Assembly: GCA_945883615.1 (NCBI GenBank)
Contig: CAMCYB010000001.1
Coordinates: forward strand, 38,014 to 102,013
Direction of reading: 5' to 3'
Source: Bordetella parapertussis
Lineage (GTDB): Bacteria; Pseudomonadota; Gammaproteobacteria; Burkholderiales; Burkholderiaceae_B
DNA length: 64,000 nt
Shown here: in pieces, positions 38,476 through 48,087 of the stretch
Layout of the letters: every line of letters begins with the position of its first letter
Numbering within the stretch: the first letter of the stretch is position 1
Translations under genes and position numbers: made by a program
Notes under the pieces: model-generated
Seen by the model: the letters and a program-made list of their open reading frames with translations, nothing else
What the model was told of the DNA's origin: nothing
Databases searched by the model: none

Positions 38476-39396
38476 TTAGAGCTCCGACGAGTTGTTTTGT
38501 TGCGCTGAGTGATCAACGTTTCGGCTGAATGACAAGCGAACGTAAATAGGGGCATAGGGTTCTGCTTGCGTAATATCAAGCAATGATTCTCGTGCCAATT
38601 CAAGCAATGCTAAAAAGTGCACCACAATCACGGCTACCGTGGCACCTTGTTTTAAACGCTCATGAAATAAAGCGCCAAACTCAATAAATTTGACATCTGA
38701 CAAACGTCTTAAAATATGTGTCATATGCTCACGTACAGACAACTGCTCACGCGTGATGTGATGATGTGCGTTGAGCTTTGCACGCTTAATAATGTCATGC
38801 CAAGCAGCATGTAAGTCGTCAAGATTTACGGCAGGGGGAACACGCTCAGTGGTTAGATCGGCGATGGCCTGAGCACCGAAAAAATCTCGACCTAATAGGG
38901 GTAGTGCGTCAAGCTTTTGTGAGGCGAGCTTCATTTGCTCATACTCAAGTAAACGGCGCACCAGTTCAGCACGAGGGTCTTCAGGCTCTTCACCCGAATC
39001 ACTTTTACGAACCGGCAATAACATTCGCGATTTAATGGCAATAAGCATGGCAGCCATAAGTAAATACTCAGCAGCCAACTCGAGATTTGTCGAACTTATG
39101 AGATCAACATACGAAAGGTATTGACGGGTCACTTCCGCCATCGGAATATCAAGAACATTAAAGTTTTGCTTACGTATGAGGTAGAGCAACAAATCTAATG
39201 GGCCTTCAAAGGTCTCTAAAAAGACCTCAAGTGCGTCGGGTGGTATGTAAAGATCTTGGGGCAACGAAAACAAGGGCTCGCCATAAAGTCGAGCGAGTGC
39301 CACAGCATCAATCACATCAGGTGTGGAATCAACCAGAGGCTGCACCAAAACATTTAGATCAGGCGCATTTAAAGCCTCTTGCTTACCACCTTGCAC
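38476..39396 (-). CDS. scpA: Segregation and condensation protein A (ScpA)
   Basis: The 306-residue kleisin has the N-terminal FEGPLDLLLYLIRKQNFNVLDIPMAEVTRQYL region (read here in pieces) and a C-terminal winged-helix. ScpA bridges SMC heads with ScpB to form the condensin complex. The GTG at 39396 starts the frame; residues 1-50 are poorly conserved and a later start is possible. It lies 9 nt after DUF3460 and abuts panC. scpB and smc are not in the window. Confidence 0.93.
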   Translation of the reverse strand: MQGGKQEALNAPDLNVLVQPLVDSTPDVIDAVALARLYGEPLFSLPQDLYIPPDALEVFLETFEGPLDLLLYLIRKQNFNVLDIPMAEVTRQYLSYVDLISSTNLELAAEYLLMAAMLIAIKSRMLLPVRKSDSGEEPEDPRAELVRRLLEYEQMKLASQKLDALPLLGRDFFGAQAIADLTTERVPPAVNLDDLHAAWHDIIKRAKLNAHHHITREQLSVREHMTHILRRLSDVKFIEFGALFHERLKQGATVAVIVVHFLALLELARESLLDITQAEPYAPIYVRLSFSRNVDHSAQQNNSSEL

Positions 39397-39405
39397 GATA
39401 CAGCC

Positions 39406-39594
39406 TTAATCGTTTTGATAAACGTATGGGGCTTGAGCCACGTGAGCTTGTTTAAAGCCATCGGCCAGCTCGGCGTCTTGTTGCTTGTCCCACAAGCGGG
39501 CACGACCCGCACGCTGATGCTTTTCAACATCAGGGTGTGATTTCTTGTAGTTTTCAAGAAACTGCGTAATTTCTGATTTGTATTGGTCTGACAT
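39406..39594 (-). CDS. DUF3460 family small protein
   Basis: The 62-residue protein has the family pattern: SEITQFLENYKKSHPDVE, then Q-RAGRARLWDK and a C-terminal APYVYQ. The family is confined mainly to Burkholderiales and has no known function; it sits next to scpA/panC in many genomes. A strong ribosome site (AAAGGTGAGG) stands just before the ATG. No membrane segment or signal is visible; it is hydrophilic and probably helical. Confidence 0.9.
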   Translation of the reverse strand: MSDQYKSEITQFLENYKKSHPDVEKHQRAGRARLWDKQQDAELADGFKQAHVAQAPYVYQND

Positions 39595-39644
39595 AGCCTC
39601 ACCTTTAAAATCGTATTTTACGCAGAAGTTTACCAGTCGAGGGT

Positions 39645-39665
39645 AGCCCCGCTCATAGCCGGGCT
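39645..39665. other. Inverted repeat after aapP
   Basis: AGCCC and GGGCT arms with inner GC/GC pairs and one mismatch surround a 5-nt loop in the gap between aapP and the DUF3460 gene. No run of U follows on either strand, so it is not a typical intrinsic terminator. It may mark the end of the aap transcript. Confidence 0.4.
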
Positions 39666-39678
39666 CATAAAAGGCAAA

Positions 39679-40419
39679 TTAATGCAATATTTTGCTTAAA
39701 AACAGCTTGGTTCGTTCATTTTGTGGGTTATCAAAAAAAGCATCGGGCGTATTTTGCTCAATAATTTCACCTCGATCCATAAAAATCACGCGGTCAGCGA
39801 CTTTGCGGGCAAAACCCATCTCATGGGTTACACAAATCATGGTCATACCTGAATCGACTGCCAACTCAACCATCACATCTAACACTTCTTTGACCATTTC
39901 AGGGTCAAGCGCTGAGGTGGGCTCATCGAACAACATGACCTTAGGGTTCATACAAAGCGAGCGTGCAATCGCTACACGTTGCTGCTGCCCCCCTGACAAC
40001 TGCCCAGGAAACTTGTTTGCTTGCTCAGGGATACGCACCCGTTCGAGGTACTTCATAGCCTCTTGCTCTGCTTGGGCTTTAGGTTTTTTTAAGACCCAAA
40101 TCGGTCCTAACGTTAAATTTTCTAAGACTGTCAAATGAGGAAATAAATTAAAGTGTTGAAACACCATACCCACTTCACGACGAATAGCCTCAACGTGTTT
40201 GACGTCGTTGGTTAACTCAGTGCCGTCAACAATAATATTGCCCTGTTGATGTTCCTCTAAGCGATTTAAACAACGAATCAATGTTGATTTACCTGAACCA
40301 GAAGGGCCGCAGATCACAATTCGCTCTTTTATAGCGACTTCGAGATTGATATTGCGTAAAACGTGAAATTTGCCGTACCACTTATTAACATCACGCATTT
40401 GAATAATGGCTTCAGCCAT
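39679..40419 (-). CDS. aapP: General L-amino-acid ABC transporter ATPase AapP
   Basis: The 246-residue ATPase belongs to the polar amino-acid uptake group. It has Walker A ([12 protein letters not shown]), Q-loop region ([16 protein letters not shown]), signature [15 protein letters not shown], Walker B ([12 protein letters not shown]) and H-loop (VTHEMGFA). It powers uptake through AapQ and AapM. GGAG stands 6 nt before the ATG. It is the last gene of aapJQMP, 37 nt after aapM. Confidence 0.95.
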   Translation of the reverse strand: MAEAIIQMRDVNKWYGKFHVLRNINLEVAIKERIVICGPSGSGKSTLIRCLNRLEEHQQGNIIVDGTELTNDVKHVEAIRREVGMVFQHFNLFPHLTVLENLTLGPIWVLKKPKAQAEQEAMKYLERVRIPEQANKFPGQLSGGQQQRVAIARSLCMNPKVMLFDEPTSALDPEMVKEVLDVMVELAVDSGMTMICVTHEMGFARKVADRVIFMDRGEIIEQNTPDAFFDNPQNERTKLFLSKILH

Positions 40420-40456
40420 AAAAATCTCCGTTCAATAAACGCCCAAGGCGTATCAC

Positions 40457-41545
40457 TTAGCGTTTTTGCCCAACAGATAAGCGCCTTTCAAGCACTTGGC
40501 TGTATCTAGACATCGAAAAACAAAATATAAAATAAATCAACGAAATAAAAACATAAGCTTCAACCCCAAAGCCTTGCCAATTGGCATCGGCTAGCGATGA
40601 CTTGGCCGCCAAGGTCAAGTCAAAAATACCAATAATGACAACAAGCGACGTGTCTTTAAACATTGAAATAAAAATACCGACTAAAGGTGGAATCACTATC
40701 TTTAAGGCTTGCGGCAAAATAATAAGGCGCATTTGCTGCCAGTAACCTAAACCAAGCGACTCAGCCCCTTCAAACTGACCCTTAGGTATAGCCTGAAGAC
40801 CACCCCGAACGGTTTCAGCAACGTACGCTGCTGCAAACAACACCATTGCAATCAGGGCTCTGAGCAATTTGTCGATTGTTAAACCTTCGGGTAAAAATAA
40901 AGGCAACATTAATGAGGCCATAAACAACAAACTAATTAAAGGCACACCGCGAATCAATTCAATATAAACCACACAAATTGATTTAATGGCTGGCATCTTT
41001 GAACGCCGCCCCAAGGCCAACACAACGCCAACGGGAAACGACAAGACAATAGCAAAGGTAGCCAACAGCAACGTAACGGGCAAACCACCCCAATTTGAAT
41101 TTTCTACATAGGTCAGACCAAAAATTCCGCCCCACATTAAGATACCCGCTGTGGTGAGCCCGACTACCCATAGAATCAGTAGGCTGATATTCCATAAACG
41201 CCGCCAAGTGCTCAAAATCAACATGGCTACAAATAAAAGCATGGCAACTAAGGGCCGCCACTGTTGTTCAAACGGGAAAGTGCCAAATAAGATGAAACGA
41301 TATTTTTCACCTATAAAGGCCCAACAAGCACCCCCTGCTTCGCGACATTCTTGTGCATTATTGGCATAAAACGAGGCGCGCGTGAAACCCCAATCAAACA
41401 ATGCGGGTATAGCCATAAGCAACAACCAAACCGACAAAATAGTCAGAAGGGAGTTACCGATAGAAGAAAAAAAACGGTCGCGTAACCCAATAAGGATTTT
41501 GGCACCTAAGCCCATATTAGGGGCTGTGTTGATTGTATTTTGCAT
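40457..41545 (-). CDS. aapM: General L-amino-acid ABC transporter permease AapM
   Basis: The 362-residue permease has several N-terminal helices before the conserved HisM/GlnP-type core, with the EAA loop ESLGLGYWQQMRLIILPQALKI. An enlarged N-terminal part distinguishes AapM/AapQ from simple HisM permeases. The frame goes back to a TTG at 41551, but the ATG at 41545 has GGAG 8 nt upstream. It begins 2 nt after the aapQ stop. AapQ and AapM form the membrane channel with two AapP. Confidence 0.92.
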   Translation of the reverse strand: MQNTINTAPNMGLGAKILIGLRDRFFSSIGNSLLTILSVWLLLMAIPALFDWGFTRASFYANNAQECREAGGACWAFIGEKYRFILFGTFPFEQQWRPLVAMLLFVAMLILSTWRRLWNISLLILWVVGLTTAGILMWGGIFGLTYVENSNWGGLPVTLLLATFAIVLSFPVGVVLALGRRSKMPAIKSICVVYIELIRGVPLISLLFMASLMLPLFLPEGLTIDKLLRALIAMVLFAAAYVAETVRGGLQAIPKGQFEGAESLGLGYWQQMRLIILPQALKIVIPPLVGIFISMFKDTSLVVIIGIFDLTLAAKSSLADANWQGFGVEAYVFISLIYFIFCFSMSRYSQVLERRLSVGQKR

Positions 41546-41547
41546 GC

Positions 41548-42738
41548 TCAACGCTCCACCAGCGCGATGCGCTTGTTATACCAATTCATGAAGGCAGAGA
41601 TTGACAAACTAACTGTTAAGAACGCGGCCATAATCATCATAATGCCTTCGATGGCTTGCCCCGTTTGATTCAATGTGGTGTTTACGACCGAAACAATATC
41701 GGGATAACCAATGGCGACGGCCAATGAGCTATTTTTTGTGATGTTCAAATATTGACTGGTCATCGGGGGAATAATCACGCGAAGTGCTTGCGGCAACACA
41801 ATAAGTCGCAAAATTAAAGGCCGACGCAAACCGAGCGAACCGGCGGCTTCCCATTGGCCTTGACCAACCGATTGAATGCCCGACCGAACCACTTCAGCAA
41901 TAAAAGCAGAGGTATAAATAACAAGGCCAGCTAGCAAAGCGCCAAACTCTGGCGTGATGGTGATGCCACCCTGAAAGTTAAAACCTTTAAGCACGGGTAA
42001 ATCTAAGCCTAAGCGGTCACCGCTAACAATAAAAGCCAACGTGGGTAACAAAAGGAAGATGGCAAGCGCATAACGCCCTAAAGAAAATATTTGCCCTGTT
42101 TTCTCTTGCCGTTTTTTAGCCCAATTTGCGAGCACCATAATAAGCACGATGGCTAAAAAGAGACCCGCCAGCACCCAATTTAATGCACCGCCCTCGAGGG
42201 CTGGCAATTTAATGCCTCGATTTGAAATAAACACACCCGGTATAGGGTGCAACGCATTACGCGGGCCCGGCATCGCTTCTGAAATGATGGCGTACCAAAA
42301 AAACAATTGCAATAAAAGGGGAATATTACGCATCGTTTCAACATAGATAGTTGCAAGTTTTGCAACCAGCCAGTTACTCGATAAGCGAGCAATACCGATA
42401 ATAGTGCCAAAAATGGTCGCTAAAACAATACCAACAACCGCTACACGTAAGGTATTGAGTAAGCCAACTGAAATCGCGCGAAAGTAAGTGTCTTGGGGAC
42501 CGTAATCAATGACTGACTCACCAATCGCAAAACCCGCTTCGCGGCGTAAAAAATCAAAACCAGTAGAAATGTTACGTAACGATAAATTGTGTAGCGTGTT
42601 AATTACAAGGTACCAAATGGCACCGCCGACGCAAAGAATGGCCAACACTTGGTAAAGCACCGATCGAACCTTAGGGTCATTCCACAGCTTTGAGCGTGGT
42701 GCTGACCTTGCGATAGGTTGATTTGTTTCTTCTTTCAT
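41548..42738 (-). CDS. aapQ: General L-amino-acid ABC transporter permease AapQ
   Basis: The permease has the binding-protein-dependent transport fold with the EAA motif EAAGSLGLRRPLILRLIVLPQALRV and a long loop region typical of AapQ. The longest frame begins at 42768, but that lies next to the U-tract of the intrinsic terminator at 42770-42802; the ATG at 42738 (MKEETNQP, 396 aa) is more likely because it begins at a usual distance before the first helix. It is separated from aapJ by about 108 nt, unlike the tight aapQ-aapM junction. Confidence 0.9.
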   Translation of the reverse strand: MKEETNQPIARSAPRSKLWNDPKVRSVLYQVLAILCVGGAIWYLVINTLHNLSLRNISTGFDFLRREAGFAIGESVIDYGPQDTYFRAISVGLLNTLRVAVVGIVLATIFGTIIGIARLSSNWLVAKLATIYVETMRNIPLLLQLFFWYAIISEAMPGPRNALHPIPGVFISNRGIKLPALEGGALNWVLAGLFLAIVLIMVLANWAKKRQEKTGQIFSLGRYALAIFLLLPTLAFIVSGDRLGLDLPVLKGFNFQGGITITPEFGALLAGLVIYTSAFIAEVVRSGIQSVGQGQWEAAGSLGLRRPLILRLIVLPQALRVIIPPMTSQYLNITKNSSLAVAIGYPDIVSVVNTTLNQTGQAIEGIMMIMAAFLTVSLSISAFMNWYNKRIALVER

Positions 42739-42769
42739 AAAAGGTCTAATTCTGTGTTCATACTGCATT

Positions 42770-42802
42770 AAAAAACCGGGCGAGGCATCAAATGCCCCGC
42801 CC
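42770..42802 (-). terminator. Intrinsic terminator between aapJ and aapQ
   Basis: On the minus strand GGGCGGGGCAT, loop TTG, ATGCCTCGCCC form an 11-bp stem with one G-U pair, followed by GGTTTTTT. The element lies about 45 nt after the aapJ stop and just before aapQ. It would let part of transcription stop after the binding-protein gene, giving excess AapJ over the membrane components. Confidence 0.9.
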
Positions 42803-42846
42803 GTATCACTTACCCAAAGAGTAAGGTGTGACGCAACATTGCTTTA

Positions 42847-43863
42847 TTAACGAATTGGCCAGCCGTACATGATGCCGCCTTTATTCCATTGCGCGTTCAA
42901 ACCAGGCTCAAGTTTTAATGCACTACCTGAACCCACGTTACGCTGAAAGCTTTCACCGTAATTACCGACTTGCTTGATGATGGTGTATGCCCATTGCTCG
43001 CCTACACCCAAGTTCTTACCCATTCCATGTGTCACACCCAGCAAACGTTGAACATTTGGGTCGTTGCTTTTAAGCATTTCATCAACGTTTTTTGACGTCA
43101 CGCCAAGCTCTTCTGCATTGATCATTGCGAACAGTGACCAGCGCACAACGTTAAACCAAGCTTCATCACCTTGACGTGTCATCGGGCCTAATGGCTCTTT
43201 TGAAAAGTCTTCAGGCAAAATCACATAATTTTCAGGTTTTTCAAGTGTGCTACGCACTGAGGCCATTTGTGACTTGTCTGAGGTGAATGCATCGCAACGG
43301 CCCGAAACAAAAGCGCCTACGACTTCTTCTTGCTTTTCAATCACAACAGGTTTGAAAGTAAGCTTGTTTGCACGAAACCAATCAGCTAAGTTTAACTCAG
43401 TTGTGGTACCTGTTTGCACACATACTGTTGCACCACCCAGCTCTTTCGCGCTCTTAACATTCAAATCTTTACGAACCATAATACCCTGGCTGTCATAAAA
43501 ATTAATGCCAGCACCCAACAAACCCAATGTGGTGTCACGGGTTAGCGTTTGAGTTGTGTTGCGGGTCAACACATCACCCTCACCTGATTGCAAGGCAGTA
43601 AAGCGTTGCGCGGCGCTAGTTGGGGTAACTTTGAATTTGGTGCTGTCACCAAACATCGTTGCGGCAATTGCGCGGCATAAATCAATATCAATACCGGTCC
43701 AGTTGCCTTGGCTATCAGGTGCAGAAAAACCTGCCACGCCTGTATTGACGATACATTGCACAAAACCTTTTTTCTTTACTGCGTCAAATGTTGCGCCCGC
43801 ATGAGCCAACGAACCGGCAGTCAAGAGCGCGGCGCCAACGGCTGCAATCTTTAATGCTTTCAT
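42847..43863 (-). CDS. aapJ: General L-amino-acid ABC transporter periplasmic binding protein AapJ
   Basis: The 338-residue protein begins with a Sec signal peptide (MKALKIAAVGAALLTAGSLAHA, cut after AHA, about residue 22). The mature part has the periplasmic type II fold: GVAGFSAPDSQGNWTGIDID and DVLTRNTTQTLTRD, typical of AapJ/BztA. It captures L-amino acids of broad type in the periplasm and delivers them to AapQM. GGAG lies 8 nt before the ATG. It is first in the operon, with a 186-bp region divergent to ftsE. Confidence 0.95.
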   Translation of the reverse strand: MKALKIAAVGAALLTAGSLAHAGATFDAVKKKGFVQCIVNTGVAGFSAPDSQGNWTGIDIDLCRAIAATMFGDSTKFKVTPTSAAQRFTALQSGEGDVLTRNTTQTLTRDTTLGLLGAGINFYDSQGIMVRKDLNVKSAKELGGATVCVQTGTTTELNLADWFRANKLTFKPVVIEKQEEVVGAFVSGRCDAFTSDKSQMASVRSTLEKPENYVILPEDFSKEPLGPMTRQGDEAWFNVVRWSLFAMINAEELGVTSKNVDEMLKSNDPNVQRLLGVTHGMGKNLGVGEQWAYTIIKQVGNYGESFQRNVGSGSALKLEPGLNAQWNKGGIMYGWPIR

Positions 43864-44049
43864 AAGTAAATCTCCAAGTGTTGAAATGACACGCTAAATT
43901 AAAATAAATGAGCCTAAAGGCACATGATGGAATCTTAGCCTTTGAGTGACTGGATCAGTATGGGGGTAATCCCTTCATTTGTTTAAGCAATTTTCACGCC
44001 AACGTATGCGGGTTAATATTCAGTTACAACTTTAAGTATTCGTAAAAAC

Positions 44050-44724
44050 ATGATTGACTTTCAAAACGTCTCGAAATCTTACAGTAGCGCTCAGGCTATT
44101 TTGACGCAAACCTCTTTTACCGTCACCACGGGTGAGTTTGTTTTTATTGCAGGCCCGTCCGGTGCTGGAAAATCAACGCTTTTAAAATTAATCGCAGGTC
44201 TTGAAGCCCCGAATTCAGGGCAAATAGTTGTTAATGGGCAGCGTTTAAGCGATTTAAGCGCTCGTGCTAGGCCGTATTTGCGTCGTTCAGTGGGTGTCAT
44301 TTTGCAAGACACCCATTTGCTTTTCGATCGCAGTGCCATTGAAAACGTCTTATTACCCCTAGCCGTGGTAGGCCAAGCGCCTGACACAGCCCGCGCACGA
44401 GCCCGCGCAGCCCTAGAAAAAGTGGGTTTAAGCCACAAAGAACACGCTAACCCTGTTGAATTATCAGGGGGGGAACAGCAACGTTTAGCTATTGCTCGCG
44501 CAATTGTTAACCGGCCCGCAATCTTAATTGCAGACGAGCCAACCGCCAACCTTGACCGCGACACCGCTCGCCGCGTTATGAATGTTTTTAAAGACTTTAA
44601 TCAAGTTGGCGTGACGACACTTGTCGCCACCCACGACGAAGACCTGATGGCTGAATACGCTCAACGCGTATTAGTCATTGAACCCGGTCGTTTTCGTGAT
44701 TTTCCAGTGCAGAGAAAATCATGA
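44050..44724 (+). CDS. ftsE: Cell-division ATPase FtsE
   Basis: The 224-residue ATPase has Walker A (GPSGAGKSTLLK), signature LSGGEQQRLAIARAI, Walker B (ILIADEPTANLD) and H-loop (VATHDEDL), and starts MIDFQNVSKSY as FtsE does. With FtsX it forms a non-transporting ABC complex at the septum that activates amidases. It overlaps ftsX by 4 nt (ATGA). No clear Shine-Dalgarno precedes the ATG. Confidence 0.95.
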   Translation: MIDFQNVSKSYSSAQAILTQTSFTVTTGEFVFIAGPSGAGKSTLLKLIAGLEAPNSGQIVVNGQRLSDLSARARPYLRRSVGVILQDTHLLFDRSAIENVLLPLAVVGQAPDTARARARAALEKVGLSHKEHANPVELSGGEQQRLAIARAIVNRPAILIADEPTANLDRDTARRVMNVFKDFNQVGVTTLVATHDEDLMAEYAQRVLVIEPGRFRDFPVQRKS

Positions 44725-45629
44725 AACAATGGTTACGACAACATCTCTACGCGCTCAGGGTGACACTTCGCCGTCTTTTTTTGCAACCTTTTTCATGGGT
44801 TGCCAACACCTTAGTGATTGCCTTAGCACTGACATTGCCCCTAATTGGGGCATCCATACTCACTTCAGTGCAACCTTTGGTGCGTGAGGTTTCGATCACG
44901 CCTGAAATGACCATTTTCATGAAACCTAATGCGAACCCTGAGGTTGCAACTGACGTAGCCCAACGCATTAAAGCGGCAAACAACGTCAATGTTTCATCTA
45001 TCAAAATCATCCGTAAAGACACGGCGCTTGCTGAATTGTCCCTTAACCCAGCTTGGTCACAGGCACTTAAAGTGCTTGAAGGCAACCCTTTACCTGATGC
45101 TGTCGTGGTGAGTTTAGTTTCAAGCGACCAGGTTGTGACACAAGCACAAGAACTTGCCCAAACATGGCAGAGCTGGTCTGGTGTTGACTTTGTTCAACTC
45201 GATAGTGCTTGGGTACAAAGACTTGAAGCACTGCTTCGCTTCGGTCGTATTGGCTTGGCGTTGATCACACTGGTTGTCGGTTTGGTTGTGTTGGCTGCTA
45301 TTTTTAATACGGTGCGTATGCAAGCCTTGTCACAACGTGAAGAAATTGCAGTAGCCCGACTTGTTGGCGCAACAGAGTCGTTTGTACGTCGACCCTTTTT
45401 ATATCAGGGTGGCCTGACATGCGGCATTGCAGCGTGTCTCGCGTTGGGTTTGTGTCTTTGGGCACTCAGCCCGCTCAATCAAGCGCTTTTGGGTTTAGCC
45501 AAAACGTATGGTGCTGAGTTTTCTTTACGCTTACCTAACACTGATATTTTAGTGTGGTGCTTTATTGCAGCGGTTACCTTAGGTGCCGTGTCAGCACGTT
45601 GGTCTGTTACGCGTAACACTCGTTTTTGA
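44721..45629 (+). CDS. ftsX: Cell-division protein FtsX
   Basis: The 302-residue membrane protein has an N-terminal helix (about 27-47), a periplasmic loop (about 48-170: TPEMTIFMKPNANPEVATDVAQ, in short motifs) and three C-terminal helices, with REEIAVARLVGATESFVRRPFLYQG, the conserved FtsX segment. The loop binds the amidase activator in other bacteria. It is translationally coupled to ftsE. mutY starts 49 nt after it. Confidence 0.94.
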   Translation: MKQWLRQHLYALRVTLRRLFLQPFSWVANTLVIALALTLPLIGASILTSVQPLVREVSITPEMTIFMKPNANPEVATDVAQRIKAANNVNVSSIKIIRKDTALAELSLNPAWSQALKVLEGNPLPDAVVVSLVSSDQVVTQAQELAQTWQSWSGVDFVQLDSAWVQRLEALLRFGRIGLALITLVVGLVVLAAIFNTVRMQALSQREEIAVARLVGATESFVRRPFLYQGGLTCGIAACLALGLCLWALSPLNQALLGLAKTYGAEFSLRLPNTDILVWCFIAAVTLGAVSARWSVTRNTRF

Positions 45630-45678
45630 CCTGCCTCGGTGAATAAAAGACTTTACGCACAGTCTGTTAAATTTAATC

Positions 45679-46977
45679 GTGGCTAAATTGTTACCCAATC
45701 TTGCACAACGCGTCATTGCCTGGCAAAAACAGTTTGGCCGCCATGATTTACCTTGGCAAAACACAAAAGATCCATACCGTGTGTGGCTTTCTGAAATTAT
45801 GTTGCAACAAACACAGGTCGCCACTGTGATGGGTTATTTCAACCGTTTTGTCGAGCGTTTTCCGACTGTTGAGTCATTGGCCAAGGCCTCGCTTGAAGAG
45901 GTACTGTTGCTTTGGGCGGGTTTAGGCTACTACGCTCGCGCACGTCACTTACATGCTTGCGCGCAACACGTGGTTGCGCTTTGGGGTGGGCAGTTTCCGC
46001 CCAATGCTGAATTACTTCAAACCTTACCCGGCATTGGGCCCTCAACAGCCGCCGCCATTGCCGCATTTTGTTTTGGTGAGCGTACGCCCATTCTCGACGG
46101 TAATGTTAAGCGTGTGTATTGTCGATATTTTGGGGTGGAAGGTGACCCCACTTCACGCGCTGTTGTTCAACAGCTTTGGCAACACGCTAAGCAAGCAACG
46201 CCAAGCCTTGCACTGACCACTCAAGAACCTGATGCCATGGCTCGCTTTACGCAGGGTTTAATGGACCTTGGGGCAACCTGTTGCACGCGGCGTCAACCCA
46301 GTTGTAACCGGTGCCCCTTAAGTTCTGATTGTGTGGCAAAACTCACTTCTCGAACAGATGATTTACCGCAACCCCGTTCACGCCGCGCACTTCCTGAACG
46401 CAGCACAATTATGCTGATAATCAGTGCGCAAATGCCGAACTTACATTATTGCAATTTGAGCGATGACGATTTAGGTCATAGCAAAATAGGTAATGCTCGG
46501 GCGAGTAGCCATAGATTGAGCGCTGCTACTCAGGGCACCAAAAAAGCTATTTTGTTACAAAAAAGACCTGAAAAAGGTATTTGGGGTGGCTTATGGAGCC
46601 TGCCTGAATGCCAAATTGATGGCGACTTTACTGCGACAACGCATCAGTTAACGACTGTAAGCGCAAAACACAACGCAGAAAAAATACGGGTTACTCATGT
46701 ATCTAATCAGACGCAAACATTAGAGTCGATTATCAGGCAATGGTGTGTCAGAAATCATATTCAAAAACCAACCTTATTAAGCATGGCCGCGTTTCGCCAT
46801 ACGTTTACGCACTTTCATTTGCACATTCAACCTTGGTCAGTTGAAATTAATGAGGCAACAGATTTAAGTTTGCAGACTTCAAATGAAACCATGCGATGGG
46901 TTAGGGTTGATCAATTGCACCTATTTGGCATGCCCGCACCTGTAAAGAATTTAGTGTTGAACTTTGCGGTGCTTTGA
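45679..46977 (+). CDS. mutY: A/G-specific adenine glycosylase MutY
   Basis: The protein removes adenine mispaired with 8-oxoguanine. It has the catalytic glutamate in SEIMLQQTQV (Glu39), a helix-hairpin-helix LPGIGPSTAAAIAAF, Asp139 in ILDGNVKRV, and the iron-sulfur loop Cys201-x6-Cys208-x2-Cys211-x5-Cys217. The C-terminal MutT-like domain recognises oxoG. At 432 residues it is longer than the usual about 350; an insert around residues 255-290 (SDDDLGHSKIGNARASS) lies in the C-domain. The start codon is GTG. Its last 27 nt overlap the end of convergent rodA. Confidence 0.95.
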   Translation: MAKLLPNLAQRVIAWQKQFGRHDLPWQNTKDPYRVWLSEIMLQQTQVATVMGYFNRFVERFPTVESLAKASLEEVLLLWAGLGYYARARHLHACAQHVVALWGGQFPPNAELLQTLPGIGPSTAAAIAAFCFGERTPILDGNVKRVYCRYFGVEGDPTSRAVVQQLWQHAKQATPSLALTTQEPDAMARFTQGLMDLGATCCTRRQPSCNRCPLSSDCVAKLTSRTDDLPQPRSRRALPERSTIMLIISAQMPNLHYCNLSDDDLGHSKIGNARASSHRLSAATQGTKKAILLQKRPEKGIWGGLWSLPECQIDGDFTATTHQLTTVSAKHNAEKIRVTHVSNQTQTLESIIRQWCVRNHIQKPTLLSMAAFRHTFTHFHLHIQPWSVEINEATDLSLQTSNETMRWVRVDQLHLFGMPAPVKNLVLNFAVL

Positions 46978-48087
46978 AATGCTCATTAAAATACCAAATG
47001 ACACACTTAAGGTAATGAGTGCTGTGCCACCATAACTAAAGAAAGGCAACGGCACCCCAACCACAGGCAACAGCCCAAGCACCATACCTATATTGACGAA
47101 GACATATACGAACAATTCCATCGTCAAGGCACCCGCAAGCAAACGCCCAAATAGTGATTCAGCATTTAATGCAATGACAAGCCCTCGCCAAATCGTCAAG
47201 GCATACAAAACCAGCAAAATCACCGCACCATAAAGACCGAACTCTTCTGCAAAAACGGCAAAAATAAAGTCAGTTGTTCGCTCTGGAATAAAGTCGAGCT
47301 GGGCCTGTGTGCCACTCATGTAACCCCGCCCACTTAAGCCACCTGCACCCACAGCGATCATCGATTGAATAGTGTGAAAGCCTTTGCCTAGAGGGTCTTT
47401 GGTTGGGTCAAGCAGCGTGCAAATGCGACCTTTCTGATAGTCGTGCAACACCACCCAATCGGTATCAGGCAGGCACAAAAAATCTTCATATAACAAAATA
47501 GCTGAAAGCCCAACAACACCCAGGGCCACTACAGGAATAATTAATTTAAAAGATAACCCGGCAAAAAAAATAACAAATAAACCTGCAGCCAAGACAAGCA
47601 ATGCCGTACCCAAATCAGGCTGCTTAATAATTAAGGCAAAGGGTACCAAAAGCACAAGGGCGGCAACAAGATAATCAATGAAAAAAATATTCTTATCTCT
47701 TACCTGAAAGTACCAAGCCAACATCATTGGGGCACCAATTTTCATCATTTCTGAAGGCTGAATGCGCACAAAACCTAAATTCAACCAACGCGTCGCGCCC
47801 TTACTGGTTTCACCAACAAATTCAACCCCAAATAGTAGCGCCAACACAAACAGATAAAAGGGCACTGCACTTTTAGCAATAATTTGTGGTGGTGTCATGG
47901 CAATTGCCCACATGACAAATAAAGCCAATAAAAAATGCTTTTCTTGGTCGGCATAACGCCAAGATGTGCCGCCCACGGCAGAGTGCATGACCACTAGGCC
48001 CATAATTGACAAAATGACCAACAACACCATCAGTGGCCAATCAATAGACTTGAACGCGTATTTAACCAACCGTGTTAGGTTGTTCAT
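46951..48087 (-). CDS. rodA: Rod-shape peptidoglycan glycosyltransferase RodA
   Basis: The 378-residue SEDS-family protein has about ten helices. Signature segments are ATRWLNLGFVRIQPSEMMKIG, RPDLG-like IKQPDLGTAL and VGVPLPFFSYGGTALITL. RodA polymerises glycan strands with PBP2 under MreB control. It overlaps mrdA by 4 nt. Its end overlaps mutY by 27 nt, so both transcripts must pass a shared tail. Confidence 0.95.
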   Translation of the reverse strand: MNNLTRLVKYAFKSIDWPLMVLLVILSIMGLVVMHSAVGGTSWRYADQEKHFLLALFVMWAIAMTPPQIIAKSAVPFYLFVLALLFGVEFVGETSKGATRWLNLGFVRIQPSEMMKIGAPMMLAWYFQVRDKNIFFIDYLVAALVLLVPFALIIKQPDLGTALLVLAAGLFVIFFAGLSFKLIIPVVALGVVGLSAILLYEDFLCLPDTDWVVLHDYQKGRICTLLDPTKDPLGKGFHTIQSMIAVGAGGLSGRGYMSGTQAQLDFIPERTTDFIFAVFAEEFGLYGAVILLVLYALTIWRGLVIALNAESLFGRLLAGALTMELFVYVFVNIGMVLGLLPVVGVPLPFFSYGGTALITLSVSFGILMSISKHRKVQH

